Assembly: GCA_013388745.1 (NCBI GenBank)
Contig: JACAER010000027.1
Span: forward strand, 1 to 64,000
Direction of reading: 5' to 3'
Length of the DNA: 64,000 nucleotides
From: Chloroflexota bacterium
GTDB taxonomy: Bacteria; Chloroflexota; Anaerolineae; Aggregatilineales; Phototrophicaceae
This document shows, piece after piece, positions 56,543-64,000 of the stretch (the stretch's first letter is position 1; each line of letters starts with the position of its first letter). The notes beneath the pieces were generated by a model. That model worked only from the letters and a program-made list of their open reading frames with translations. It had not been told where the DNA came from and searched no databases. The position numbers and the translations under genes were made by a program.

Positions 56543-57925
56543 TCACCCGTCGGTCAGAATTTTGTCTACCGCGTTCGCCAGATCGCGCAAATTGTTGACA
56601 TAGTATACGCTGTCGGAAACCGGCACATATTGCAGCATATCGCTGTCGCCCGTGCCCCACAGACCCGGATTTTCCGGGTTGAACCACAACAAACGGCGGC
56701 TGCGGCGCTGCATCTCCTGCACAATATCGGCGCGCGGATCGTTGTAGTTGTTGCGCCCGTCGCCCAGAATAATCACGGTCGTTTTGCTCGTCACCAGCCC
56801 GTAGTGTTCCTGCCTAAAAGTTTCCAGGCTGCGCCCCAGATCGGTGTTGTAGTAGCCAGGGCGGTTGTCTTCCAGCACGCGCTGTACGGCCTCCTGCGGC
56901 TCGTATTCCTTAAAGACCATGCTGATGTCGGTCAGATCGCTGATAAAGATGTAGCTGTTGGTGCGCGCCACCTGATCCTGGAGTTCATAAATCAGCGTCA
57001 GCAAAAATTCAGCGCAGTAGCGTACACTGGTGCTGACATCGCAGATCACCACCAGACAGGGTTTGACATGGCGGCGGCGGTATTTCAGTTCCATTGGCGT
57101 GCCCTGATATTTCATGTTGGCGCGCATCGTGCGGCGCGGGTCGGGCGTGCCGGCTTTGGCGCGGCGCTGGCGCAGCGAGGCGCGGCTGCGCAGGCGCGCG
57201 GCCAGGCGGCGGATTTCGCTGCGAATCGCTTCGACTTCGGCATCGCCCAGCCGTGAAAAGGGCACGTCCATCAGGTCAGGTTTGGGGTCGGGGTCGCGCT
57301 CGGCCATCTGCTCAGCCAACTGTGCGCCGGCATACTGCGCGATCTGGTCGGCCAGCCCCTGCGCGTTTTCCTGCATCATCTGGCGCAGTTCCTGCGCTTG
57401 TTCGCCGTTCATCCCCATCTCTTGCAGGCGCTGCAAAAGTTGTTCGATCATCTGCTGAAGCTGTTGCAAACCGGCCTGGCGCTGCATGCGCCGCTCGAAC
57501 CATTGGCGCTGGTACATGTCGTTGGCCTGGTTCAGCCCGCTCTGACGCGCCATCTGCTCCAACTGTTCCTGTGAAAACGGCTGGCCGCGCATCATCTGCT
57601 GCAAAAGCTGTTGCAGCGCGCGCAGATCGCCTTGCAGGGCTTGCATGGCCTGTTCCATCATTTTTTGGTCGCTGGGCGACATTTGCGACAGGATGTCCTG
57701 CATGGGCGGCGTATTGGCGCCGAAAAACAGCGGGAAATAATACTCGAAGCGTTCCTGGTCGCGAGCTTCTTTGACCAGCGTGGTTTTGAGCGCGACGCGG
57801 AAATGCTCTTTGTTGTTGACGCCCACCGCATCAGCGCCATACATGGCGTCCTGGCTTTCGGCCAGCGAAATGCGCACACCCGCCGCGCGCAGCGCCCGTA
57901 TAAAAGCGACCATCCGCTTATCCAT
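56543..57925 (-). CDS. CoxE-like VWA-domain protein with Gln/Met-rich insert
   Basis: 460 residues. The N-terminus FIRALRAAGVRISLAESQDA is typical of CoxE-like proteins. An insert rich in Gln and Met (about 75-210) is probably a long coiled region. The VWA domain starts near 288 with the MIDAS motif DVSTS (Asp296-Ser300), then NTDLGRSLETF and ILGDGRNNYNDP. CoxE-type proteins usually work with a MoxR/CoxD AAA ATPase in metal-centre assembly; none is adjacent here. It is divergent from the lipoprotein gene, with a TACAAT -10 box. Confidence 0.85.
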   Translation of the reverse strand: MDKRMVAFIRALRAAGVRISLAESQDAMYGADAVGVNNKEHFRVALKTTLVKEARDQERFEYYFPLFFGANTPPMQDILSQMSPSDQKMMEQAMQALQGDLRALQQLLQQMMRGQPFSQEQLEQMARQSGLNQANDMYQRQWFERRMQRQAGLQQLQQMIEQLLQRLQEMGMNGEQAQELRQMMQENAQGLADQIAQYAGAQLAEQMAERDPDPKPDLMDVPFSRLGDAEVEAIRSEIRRLAARLRSRASLRQRRAKAGTPDPRRTMRANMKYQGTPMELKYRRRHVKPCLVVICDVSTSVRYCAEFLLTLIYELQDQVARTNSYIFISDLTDISMVFKEYEPQEAVQRVLEDNRPGYYNTDLGRSLETFRQEHYGLVTSKTTVIILGDGRNNYNDPRADIVQEMQRRSRRLLWFNPENPGLWGTGDSDMLQYVPVSDSVYYVNNLRDLANAVDKILTDG

Positions 57926-57964
57926 AACCCTGTGCCCCGTGACTTTTTAACTCGGATAGTGTCG

Positions 57965-57970
57965 ATTGTA
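57965..57970 (-). promoter_or_regulatory. -10 box of VWA gene
   Basis: TACAAT on the minus strand, 40 nt before the ATG. Confidence 0.45.
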
Positions 57971-58082
57971 GCACGTTTGCCCACCGCCCAAGATGAGAAA
58001 GCGCTTGCCCGCCCCGGCTTCGCAGTTTCGCCCCAAAAACGCTACACTAGGTTCACCATAGCAAGAGGAGTGAGGCGAAAAG

Positions 58083-58535
58083 GTGAAGGCAGCGAACGGC
58101 GGTTTCATGCTCTGGGGATGGCTGCTGTGCGGTCTGTGGCTGCTGGCGGCCTGTGCCGCGCCGCCCACGCCCACCCGCGCGCCGCTTGTCCGCGCCACTG
58201 TCGTGATTGCCGAAGCGCCGCCGCGTAGCAGCCCGACGCCATCGCTCGCCCCTACCGTGCCGGTGTGTCCGGGTGCGCCGTCTGTGCAGTTGATTCGCAA
58301 CGCGCGCGGGCGTGTGCTGGATGACGACCCGCGCCCGCTCAACATGCGCAGCGCGCCGGGCATCGCCAGCGCTATCGTCTGGAGCATCGGCGTGAACACC
58401 ATTTTCGACGTGCTGGACGGCCCAGTGTGTGCCGACGGCTACAACTGGTTCTACATCCGGTATGACGATCTGGAAGGCTGGATCGCGGAGGGCGACAACA
58501 CCAGCTATTTTGTCGAACCATTTTTGCCGGGATAA
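58083..58535 (+). CDS. SH3b-domain lipoprotein
   Basis: 150 residues starting at GTG 58083 with GAGG 7 nt upstream; an ATG at 58107 lies just before the hydrophobic stretch. The signal peptide ends in a lipobox (WLLAACA, Cys near residue 24). After a Pro/Thr/Ala-rich spacer comes a single SH3b domain (about 85-145: LNMRSAPGIASAIVWSIGVN, WFYIRYDDLEGWIAEG). It should be anchored to the outer face of the membrane, binding wall or peptide. The DinB gene starts 5 nt downstream. Confidence 0.82.
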   Translation: MKAANGGFMLWGWLLCGLWLLAACAAPPTPTRAPLVRATVVIAEAPPRSSPTPSLAPTVPVCPGAPSVQLIRNARGRVLDDDPRPLNMRSAPGIASAIVWSIGVNTIFDVLDGPVCADGYNWFYIRYDDLEGWIAEGDNTSYFVEPFLPG

Positions 58536-58539
58536 GCTC

Positions 58540-59601
58540 ATGAGCGATGAGCGCAAGCGGATTCTGGCGCGTCTGGCTGCTGAACGTGCGCACCTTCTCT
58601 ACCAATTGATAGGCATCGACCCGCAGACGTTAAAAACTGTGCCGGTCTTCGCCGATTGGACCGCAGTGCATTTGCTGGCGCATATCGCCGATTACGACAG
58701 CCTGCACAGCGCACGACTGCGGTTGGTGTTGGAGCACAGGGCGCACGAAATCGCCAGTATCGGCGACGATACGCCCGACCCACTGGCTGCCCGCAATGCG
58801 CAGTTGCGCGCGCAGTTTGCGGATTGCACGCTGGAACAAGTGCTGGCCGCGCTGGCAGAGGCGCGCCGCGACTTTCTGGCGCATCTGGCACACTTCGATG
58901 ACAGCGCGCTGCGCAGCGAACGCCGTTTCCTCTGGGGCTACGATACCGCTTACAAATGGACAGGCTCGCGTTGGATGCACGACTCGCATCACGCCGATGA
59001 TCTCCGGCGCTGGCGCAAGACTCTGGCGGATACCGAAGCTATCGGCGCGCCTGCCCTGCTGCTGCACACTTTGGCTGCCGCGCAAGCCGATTTCGCTGCC
59101 AGCGCCGCGCTCGTCACGCCGCCAGAAGCCAGCACGCGCCGGATCTGCGGCGCGTGGACTCTGAAAGATGTCTATGGGCATTTGGCTGATTGGAATCGGT
59201 ATTTTATCTGGCGGGCGTCGCTGTTCCTGAACCTGCCGCATAGCGCGCCGGATTGGGAGGAGACCGAAAGTATCAACGCCCGCCGTCTACAGCCCTTGCC
59301 GCAGGTGATGGCCGATGAGGCCGCCACGCGCGCTCAGTTTGAAGCGCTCCTGGCCGCCGCCAGCGCCGAGGAATTTACGCGCAGCAGCGCCGATCTCGAC
59401 AGTCCGTATCGCGGGTTGTACGATGTTGGGTGGTCGGCGCTGGAACATTACCTCGATCATGCGGCAGCACTGCGGCGCGCACTGGGCATGGACATGCCCG
59501 GACGCCTGCTGATGTTCGCCGGGCGCTACACATGCCCCGCTGTCTGCGGGATCTATTTTCCGCGCAGGGACGATTCCGGACTCGCCCCTACGGATCAATG
59601 A
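58540..59601 (+). CDS. Tandem DinB-like protein
   Basis: 353 residues from the ATG at 58540. Two DinB/DUF664-like four-helix domains are visible. The first (about 1-165) has DWTAVHLLAHIADYDSLHSA and WMHDSHHADDLRRWR. The second (about 175-330) has CGAWTLKDVYGHLADWNRYF and ALEHYLDHAAALRRAL. DinB domains often bind a metal through three His and act on thiols. The final 20 residues (after MFAGRYT) come from DNA that looks like the palindromic repeat (ACTCGCCCCTAC), so the tail is probably not functional. Confidence 0.78.
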   Translation: MSDERKRILARLAAERAHLLYQLIGIDPQTLKTVPVFADWTAVHLLAHIADYDSLHSARLRLVLEHRAHEIASIGDDTPDPLAARNAQLRAQFADCTLEQVLAALAEARRDFLAHLAHFDDSALRSERRFLWGYDTAYKWTGSRWMHDSHHADDLRRWRKTLADTEAIGAPALLLHTLAAAQADFAASAALVTPPEASTRRICGAWTLKDVYGHLADWNRYFIWRASLFLNLPHSAPDWEETESINARRLQPLPQVMADEAATRAQFEALLAAASAEEFTRSSADLDSPYRGLYDVGWSALEHYLDHAAALRRALGMDMPGRLLMFAGRYTCPAVCGIYFPRRDDSGLAPTDQ

Positions 59602-59602
59602 C

Positions 59603-61042
59603 CTAATCCCCGCTGGGTTCTTTGATGCCTTTGCGTTCGGCCAGCGCTTTCAGCATCTCATCGATACGGCTGAATTTCACGCGCAGACGGTCAGCCGCCA
59701 TACCTTTGGCCTGTTCGATGCGGTCGAGAATCTGCCAGTCGGCGAACGAGACCCAGTTGGTCTTATGCTGCGCCAACAGTGCTTCGAGCGCCGCGCGCGT
59801 CGGGCGGCTGGGCGCGAGCAGTTTTTCGGCGCGCAAATCTTCCAACAGCTTTTCGACACTTTCGATCGAATCGGGCTTGTTGGTGCCGATGATGCCGGTG
59901 GGGCCGCGTTTAATCCAGCCGACGCAGTAGGTGCCGGGCAGCGGCGCGCCGTTTTGCAGCACGCGCCCCTGTTGGTTGGGCATGATGCCGCTGCGCTCAT
60001 CGAAGGGCAGGCCGGGCAGCGCCACGCCTTTATAGCCAATCGAGCGGAAAACCAGCCCCACCGGGATCGTCTGCTCCCATTCGGTGGCGCGCGGGCGCAG
60101 TGAGCCATCGTCGGCCACGTAGAGTTCGTTTTTGACGATGCGGATTTTTTCCACGCGCTCTGTGCCGATGAGTTCGACAGGCGAGGTCAAAAAGCGCATG
60201 TAGATGCGGCGTTTTTTGGGCGGGCGCAGCTTACCGGTGTCGCTGGTGGCGCGGCGGGCGTATTCCTGCAAAATGGCGATATTCTTTTCGGCCATAGCGT
60301 CATGATTGCGTTCCAAATCTTCGGCGCTGAGCGCGTCGAGGCGCACTTCTTCCGGGCGCACAATGATAGTGGCGTCGGCCAGTTCGCCTAATTCCTTGAT
60401 TTCGGGGGTGGTGAAAGCGGCCTGCGCCGGGCCGCGCCGCCCCAGCACATAAATCTCTTTCACCTGACTTTTCTTGAGGGCCTCCAGCGCGTAATCGGCG
60501 ATGTCGGTGCCTTTGAGTTCGTCATAGGTCTTGGCGAGGATGCGCACCACGTCCATCGCCACGTTGCCATTGCCGATCACGGCGACACGCTCCTGCGTCA
60601 GATCGAACTGGCGCTCGCGGAAATCGGGATGCGCATTGTACCAGCCGACGAACTCGGTCGCGGCGTGGCTGCCGGCCAGGTCTTCGCCGGGCACGCCCAT
60701 CTTGCGGTCGCTCTGCGCGCCGACAGCGTAGATGACGGCGTGGTAGAGCGTGCCCATTTCCTCGTGCGTGATGTCCGTGCCAATATCGACATGGCCGTAG
60801 AAGCGGAAAGTGGGGTCGGCGGCGATTTTGTCGTAGACTTTGGTCACCGCTTTGATGGTCTGATGGTCGGGAGCCACCCCGCCGCGCACCAGACCGAATG
60901 GCGTTGGCAGGCGGTCAAACATGTCGATCTGTACGCCAGCGCCCAACTGTTTTTGCAAATGCTGTGCCGCATAGAAACCGGACGGCCCAGAGCCGACAAT
61001 AGCCACGCGCAGCGGGTTTTCTGCTGTACCGAGTGAGGTCAT
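59603..61042 (-). CDS. fprA: Ferredoxin-NADP+ reductase, FprA/adrenodoxin-reductase type
   Basis: 479 residues. FAD motif VAIVGSGPSGFYAAQHLQK at the N-terminus, then TPFGLVRGGVAPDHQTIKAV, the NADPH-binding VAVIGNGNVAMDVVRILAKT, VLGRRGPAQAAFTTPEIKEL and the closing GTYCVGWIKRGPTGIIGTNK. This is the FprA family, which passes electrons between NADPH and ferredoxins, for example for P450s or Fe-S assembly. The ATG at 61040-61042 lies behind a GAGGAATCCTT ribosome site that is part of a 7-bp hairpin. It converges with the DinB gene. Confidence 0.95.
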   Translation of the reverse strand: MTSLGTAENPLRVAIVGSGPSGFYAAQHLQKQLGAGVQIDMFDRLPTPFGLVRGGVAPDHQTIKAVTKVYDKIAADPTFRFYGHVDIGTDITHEEMGTLYHAVIYAVGAQSDRKMGVPGEDLAGSHAATEFVGWYNAHPDFRERQFDLTQERVAVIGNGNVAMDVVRILAKTYDELKGTDIADYALEALKKSQVKEIYVLGRRGPAQAAFTTPEIKELGELADATIIVRPEEVRLDALSAEDLERNHDAMAEKNIAILQEYARRATSDTGKLRPPKKRRIYMRFLTSPVELIGTERVEKIRIVKNELYVADDGSLRPRATEWEQTIPVGLVFRSIGYKGVALPGLPFDERSGIMPNQQGRVLQNGAPLPGTYCVGWIKRGPTGIIGTNKPDSIESVEKLLEDLRAEKLLAPSRPTRAALEALLAQHKTNWVSFADWQILDRIEQAKGMAADRLRVKFSRIDEMLKALAERKGIKEPSGD

Positions 61043-61049
61043 AAGGATT

Positions 61050-61080
61050 CCTCGTGGGTTATGTGCGAGAATTCACGAGG
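61050..61080 (-). promoter_or_regulatory. 5' UTR hairpin sequestering the fprA ribosome site
   Basis: CCTCGTG (61050-61056) and CACGAGG (61074-61080), a perfect 7-bp inverted repeat with a 17-nt loop, directly behind a TATAAT -10 box (61081-61086). On the RNA the 3' arm contains the GAGG of the ribosome site. Alternatively it is a DNA operator. Confidence 0.45.
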
Positions 61081-61086
61081 ATTATA
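61081..61086 (-). promoter_or_regulatory. -10 box of fprA
   Basis: Perfect TATAAT on the minus strand, 38 nt before the ATG. Confidence 0.5.
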
Positions 61087-61309
61087 ACATCGAACGCACG
61101 ACACGGGGTGTAACATTTGCAGATTGGGTTTAGGAGATTTTAACCAAAAGATGCTACTGTGTTGAGCAGAGGCGGTGCAGCAGAAAAAAGCGCGCTGATT
61201 ATTATGGACGCTATTTCGCTGGCAATCGGCTCAAGGCCGCAGCGAGTGGGCAGCGCGCCGCGTTTTGCTGTAGCCATTGTGACACAACACGCATTATTGA
61301 GGTGATTCG

Positions 61310-62176
61310 ATGACCAACTTAAACGGAAAGACCGCGCTGATTACCGGCGCGAATTCTGGTCTGGGCCAGGCAACGGCGATCGAGCTGGCGAAACGGGGCT
61401 GGCATGTGGTGATGGTCGCGCGCAGCCGCGAACGGGGCGAAGCCGCCCAACGTGAAATCCAGGCGGCCAGCGGCAGCAGCGCGGTAGAACTGCTGTTGGC
61501 TGACCTCGCGTCCCAACAGGCGATCCGCCATCTGGCGCTGGCCTATAAGCAGCAGTATCGGCACCTCCATCTGTTGATCAACAATGTTGGCAATTCATTC
61601 TTCACTCGTCAGGTCAGCCCAGACGGCATCGAGATGTCGCTCGCTGTTAATCATCTCGCCGCGTTCCTGTTAACCCATTTACTGCTCGATACGCTGCGGA
61701 ACAGCGCCCCCGCACGCATCGTCAATGTCGGGACGCGCCTAAACACGGCAATGGATCTCGATGATTTACAGTGGGAACGCCGCCATTATCAGGGTTTGGC
61801 GGCCTACGCCCAAAGCAAGGTCGGCAACTTGCATTTCACCTTTGAACTAGCGCAGCGGCTGTCTGGCAGCGCGGTCACCGTGAATTGTGTGCATCCCGGC
61901 GTCTTTCGGTCCAATCTGGGCAAGAACGCCGGCCCAACACCATTGTGGATGCAGATCGCCGAGACGCTGGGCCGTCCGTTTTTGGCCCCTGCCGAAAAAG
62001 CCGCAGAGCGCGTATTGTATGTAGCGACGGCACCGGAACTCGACGGGGTAACGGGAAAGTATTTTGGCAATCGTGTCGAAATCGCGCCGCCGCCCCAAAC
62101 GCTCGATGCAGCGGCGCGGGCGCGTGTATGGGTCTCCAGCGAACGGTTAACCGGTGTGCAGTCAGAGCGTGTCTGA
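61310..62176 (+). CDS. SDR family oxidoreductase (retinol-dehydrogenase-like)
   Basis: 288 residues of a classical short-chain dehydrogenase. NAD(P)-binding TGANSGLGQATAIELAKRG is followed by VARSRERGE, which suggests NADP. NNVGN takes the NNAG position, and the active site is YAQSK. The usual catalytic Ser lies in a variant VNVGTRLN instead of VSS, so activity may be altered. The C-terminus CVHPGVFRSNLGKNA and the overall order resemble retinol dehydrogenase or WW-oxidoreductase-like SDRs. TTGAGGTGATTCG provides the ribosome site. The substrate is unknown. Confidence 0.88.
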   Translation: MTNLNGKTALITGANSGLGQATAIELAKRGWHVVMVARSRERGEAAQREIQAASGSSAVELLLADLASQQAIRHLALAYKQQYRHLHLLINNVGNSFFTRQVSPDGIEMSLAVNHLAAFLLTHLLLDTLRNSAPARIVNVGTRLNTAMDLDDLQWERRHYQGLAAYAQSKVGNLHFTFELAQRLSGSAVTVNCVHPGVFRSNLGKNAGPTPLWMQIAETLGRPFLAPAEKAAERVLYVATAPELDGVTGKYFGNRVEIAPPPQTLDAAARARVWVSSERLTGVQSERV

Positions 62177-62219
62177 GCCAGCCGCGCAAAACAGGCTCAG
62201 ACCGCGCCTTCGCTGTCGC

Positions 62220-63452
62220 TCACGAGGCGCCTTTCAGCGGCAGCACGAGTTCTTTGTGAAAATCGGTCAGCGTGACCAGTTGGCCGTCGTCGGCGATCCA
62301 GCACATGTCCTCGATGCGCACGCCGAAGCCGCGTTCCGGGTAATAGACGCCCGGTTCGATAGTGATGACGTTACCCGCCACCAGCGTATCTTGCGATAGA
62401 TGATTGATCAACGGGCGCTCGTGAATCTTGAGGCCCACGCCGTGCCCCAGCCCATGCACGTAACCGGTGGTCGTGCCGGGGTGGCTGCGCGCTGTCGGGT
62501 GGCCTTTGCTTTCCAGATAACTTTGCACGGCTTCTTGCATGGCTTTGGCGGGCATGTTCAGGCGGAAACTGTCGACTGCTACTTCAAACGCCTCATGCAC
62601 CTCGTTAAAAGCCTGCTGCACAGCGGGCGTGGCATAGCCGATTGACCAGGTGCGTGTGCAGTCGTGGTGATAGCCGCCGCCGATTTCGCGCGGGAACAGG
62701 TCAAAAACGATGGCCTGCCCCAGCCGCAGCGCCATGTCGTCTTCGCCGCGGCTGTGTGGGAAGCCGCCGTCGCGTCCCTGCGCAAAGATCATCGCTGTGT
62801 CCTGAAGATCGCGGTCCAGCAGCGCGCGCCGCACGAAGCGTTTGACCGCGCCGATCGTCAGCGGCGTGCCATCAGCCTGCACCACCATCTCCTCGTGCGC
62901 GCGGTGTCCGGCGATAAAGTCCCAGGTCGCGGCCAGCACGGCGCTGGTGCGCTGCGCCACCGAACGAATGCGCGCGATCTCGTCGGTGTCCTTGGTGACA
63001 TACATGGCGTCGAACAGCGACAACCCCAGATCGCCGACAAATTCGTACTGCGGGTGCGCGCTGTTCAAGCGCTTGACCAGTTCGATATACACACTCAGAT
63101 CGCCCATGCCGTAAACGGCGATTTTGCCGCCGCCGACGCCGGCCTTTTCCAGACAGCGCGCCCAGAAGATGATTTCGGCCTGCTGGCGGTCGCCCTGCGT
63201 TTCTTTCAGGATGTCGGCATAGCCGATGTCATAGTACGAATAGACGGTCAGGCCGCTTTTGGCCGCTTCCGCGGTCTCCATAGGGTTGACGAACAGCAGC
63301 GGCGCCGCGTCGCGCCTCTGGATGACCAGCCCGCCGGTGATGTGCGCACCGTTAGTCAGATAGTGGCGCGGGTGATTGTCTTCGGCGTCGCCGGCCACGA
63401 CCAACGCCGCAAAACCGCGCTCTTCGAGCAGCCGATTCAGATCGGATTTCAT
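62220..63452 (-). CDS. M24 family peptidase (Xaa-Pro aminopeptidase-like)
   Basis: 410 residues from the ATG at 63450-63452 (AAGGG 7 nt upstream). An N-terminal creatinase-like domain (about 1-165) leads to the pita-bread M24 domain. All five metal ligands can be placed: the two Asp in VFDLFPREIGGGYHHDCTRT, His in HGLGHGVGLKIHE, Glu in TIEPGVYY and Glu in GVRIEDMCWI. Such enzymes cleave Xaa-Pro bonds or act on related small substrates with Mn2+ or Co2+. It is probably soluble. The gene is convergent with the SDR gene. Confidence 0.93.
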   Translation of the reverse strand: MKSDLNRLLEERGFAALVVAGDAEDNHPRHYLTNGAHITGGLVIQRRDAAPLLFVNPMETAEAAKSGLTVYSYYDIGYADILKETQGDRQQAEIIFWARCLEKAGVGGGKIAVYGMGDLSVYIELVKRLNSAHPQYEFVGDLGLSLFDAMYVTKDTDEIARIRSVAQRTSAVLAATWDFIAGHRAHEEMVVQADGTPLTIGAVKRFVRRALLDRDLQDTAMIFAQGRDGGFPHSRGEDDMALRLGQAIVFDLFPREIGGGYHHDCTRTWSIGYATPAVQQAFNEVHEAFEVAVDSFRLNMPAKAMQEAVQSYLESKGHPTARSHPGTTTGYVHGLGHGVGLKIHERPLINHLSQDTLVAGNVITIEPGVYYPERGFGVRIEDMCWIADDGQLVTLTDFHKELVLPLKGAS

Positions 63453-63556
63453 AAAATACCCTTTTGCAAGTTTGTTTTGTGCGGGCACTGCGCCGCGCCG
63501 GCAAAGTCGGTGTGAATGGGGCAGACTCTAGCGCAAAAACGTCAGCGGGGGCAACT

Positions 63557-63949
63557 TCACGAAGCGGCACGCTGCTGTTGCAGTAGAAGATGTGCCTGTT
63601 CGATGCTGGCGGCCAGCTTGAAGCGCTGCGCGATCTGCGGGGAGATGCGCGTCAGTATGTTGAAGATGCTGCGCGCCAGATCGTCGCCGCCGACGACTAC
63701 CGTGATACCGGCGTTGGGCAGGCTGTTGGCATAGACACCGCGGATGTGCAGCAGCGTGTTCGGCGGCAAATACAGCGGGCCCGGCGCGGCTTCCACACAG
63801 CAGATAAAATCGACTATATGCGGCAGGGCTTCGATCATCGCGCGCGCGCTTTCGAAGGCGGCGTAAAATTCCTCCCACGTCCATTTGCCGATCAATTCGT
63901 AGATCATGATCGTTTTTTGGGGGTTGTCCCAGCGAATTGTGACGGCCAT
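63557..63949 (-). CDS. Unknown STAS-like protein (130 aa)
   Basis: 130 residues. VTIRWDNPQKTIMIYELIGK, WTWEEFYAAFESARAMIEAL and ITVVVGGDDLARSIFNILTR give an alternating strand/helix pattern like a SpoIIAA/STAS fold, with no phosphorylatable Ser motif that I can identify. Function is unknown. It starts at the ATG 63947-63949 and lies 104 nt upstream of the M24 gene on the same strand. The window ends 51 nt past its start. Confidence 0.65.
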   Translation of the reverse strand: MAVTIRWDNPQKTIMIYELIGKWTWEEFYAAFESARAMIEALPHIVDFICCVEAAPGPLYLPPNTLLHIRGVYANSLPNAGITVVVGGDDLARSIFNILTRISPQIAQRFKLAASIEQAHLLLQQQRAAS

Positions 63950-64000
63950 AATCTTTGTTTCCGATCTTTGCGCGCCAAATTGCGCCAGAAATTGAGCATG

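Noticed and set aside
1-64000. Prophage, integrative element or biosynthetic cluster
   Set aside because: No integrase, phage structural, transposase, NRPS or PKS genes were seen; the one tRNA has no repeated 3' end nearby that would mark an attachment site.

Overview
The window reads as a stretch of bacterial chromosome from a GC-rich member of the Chloroflexota, most likely an Anaerolineae-type organism. This is inferred from style rather than from a marker gene. Signs include surface proteins with Thr/Pro-rich linkers and SH3b domains, a TIR protein with a long WD40 tail, a class III cyclase fused to an ATPase and TPRs, DinB and MaoC genes, and sigma70-type promoters of the (TGn)TATAAT/TACAAT kind. 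Genes are densely packed on both strands in short operons. I found no phage, insertion sequence, integrase, CRISPR array or rRNA.

Layout. 0-8.9 kb: family III CoA-transferase, GreA-like factor, GNAT and BenE transporter, a large TPR/SH3b membrane protein, then a leftward MBL hydrolase / MaoC hydratase / FHA-zinc ribbon cluster and a small protein. 9-14 kb: two class III aminotransferases flank a TIR protein fused to a DarT-like domain and a YqiA-like esterase. 14-19.3 kb: NYN-LOTUS protein, leuS with a candidate T-box-like leader, an esterase and tRNA-Leu(UAA). 19.5-29.9 kb: DinB proteins, an AlkZ-like gene broken by one stop codon, M32 carboxypeptidase, secreted CAP/LysM, SH3b and fasciclin proteins, an epimerase, GNAT and AraC regulator. 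30-35 kb: DUF1761 protein, glycosyltransferase, a Nal1-like serine protease with a detached N-domain paralogue, and membrane and unknown proteins. 35.3-39.4 kb: peptide-type ABC transporter (binding protein and two permeases, no ATPase). 39.5-44.6 kb: Eis-like acetyltransferase, an MFS transporter whose promoter sits between two CIRCE-like operators, an SPL-type radical SAM gene with a LexA-like palindrome, and another SH3b protein. 44.7-52.8 kb: histidine kinase / cyclase-ATPase operon and a TIR-TM-14xWD40 protein. 53-64 kb: PQQ-type dehydrogenase and Nudix, Roadblock and SGNH hydrolase, CoxE-like VWA protein, SH3b lipoprotein and tandem DinB protein, ferredoxin-NADP reductase, SDR, M24 peptidase and an unknown protein.

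The most interesting material is in two places. The first is the pair of TIR proteins; the TIR-DarT fusion keeps the TIR glutamate but has valine where the DarT catalytic glutamate is expected. The second is regulatory DNA: paired CIRCE-like sites on a transporter, a shared GTTAC-N6-GTAAC palindrome upstream of both the TIR-WD40 gene and the ABC binding protein, and the leuS leader. All family assignments come from reading motifs; no database search was run.
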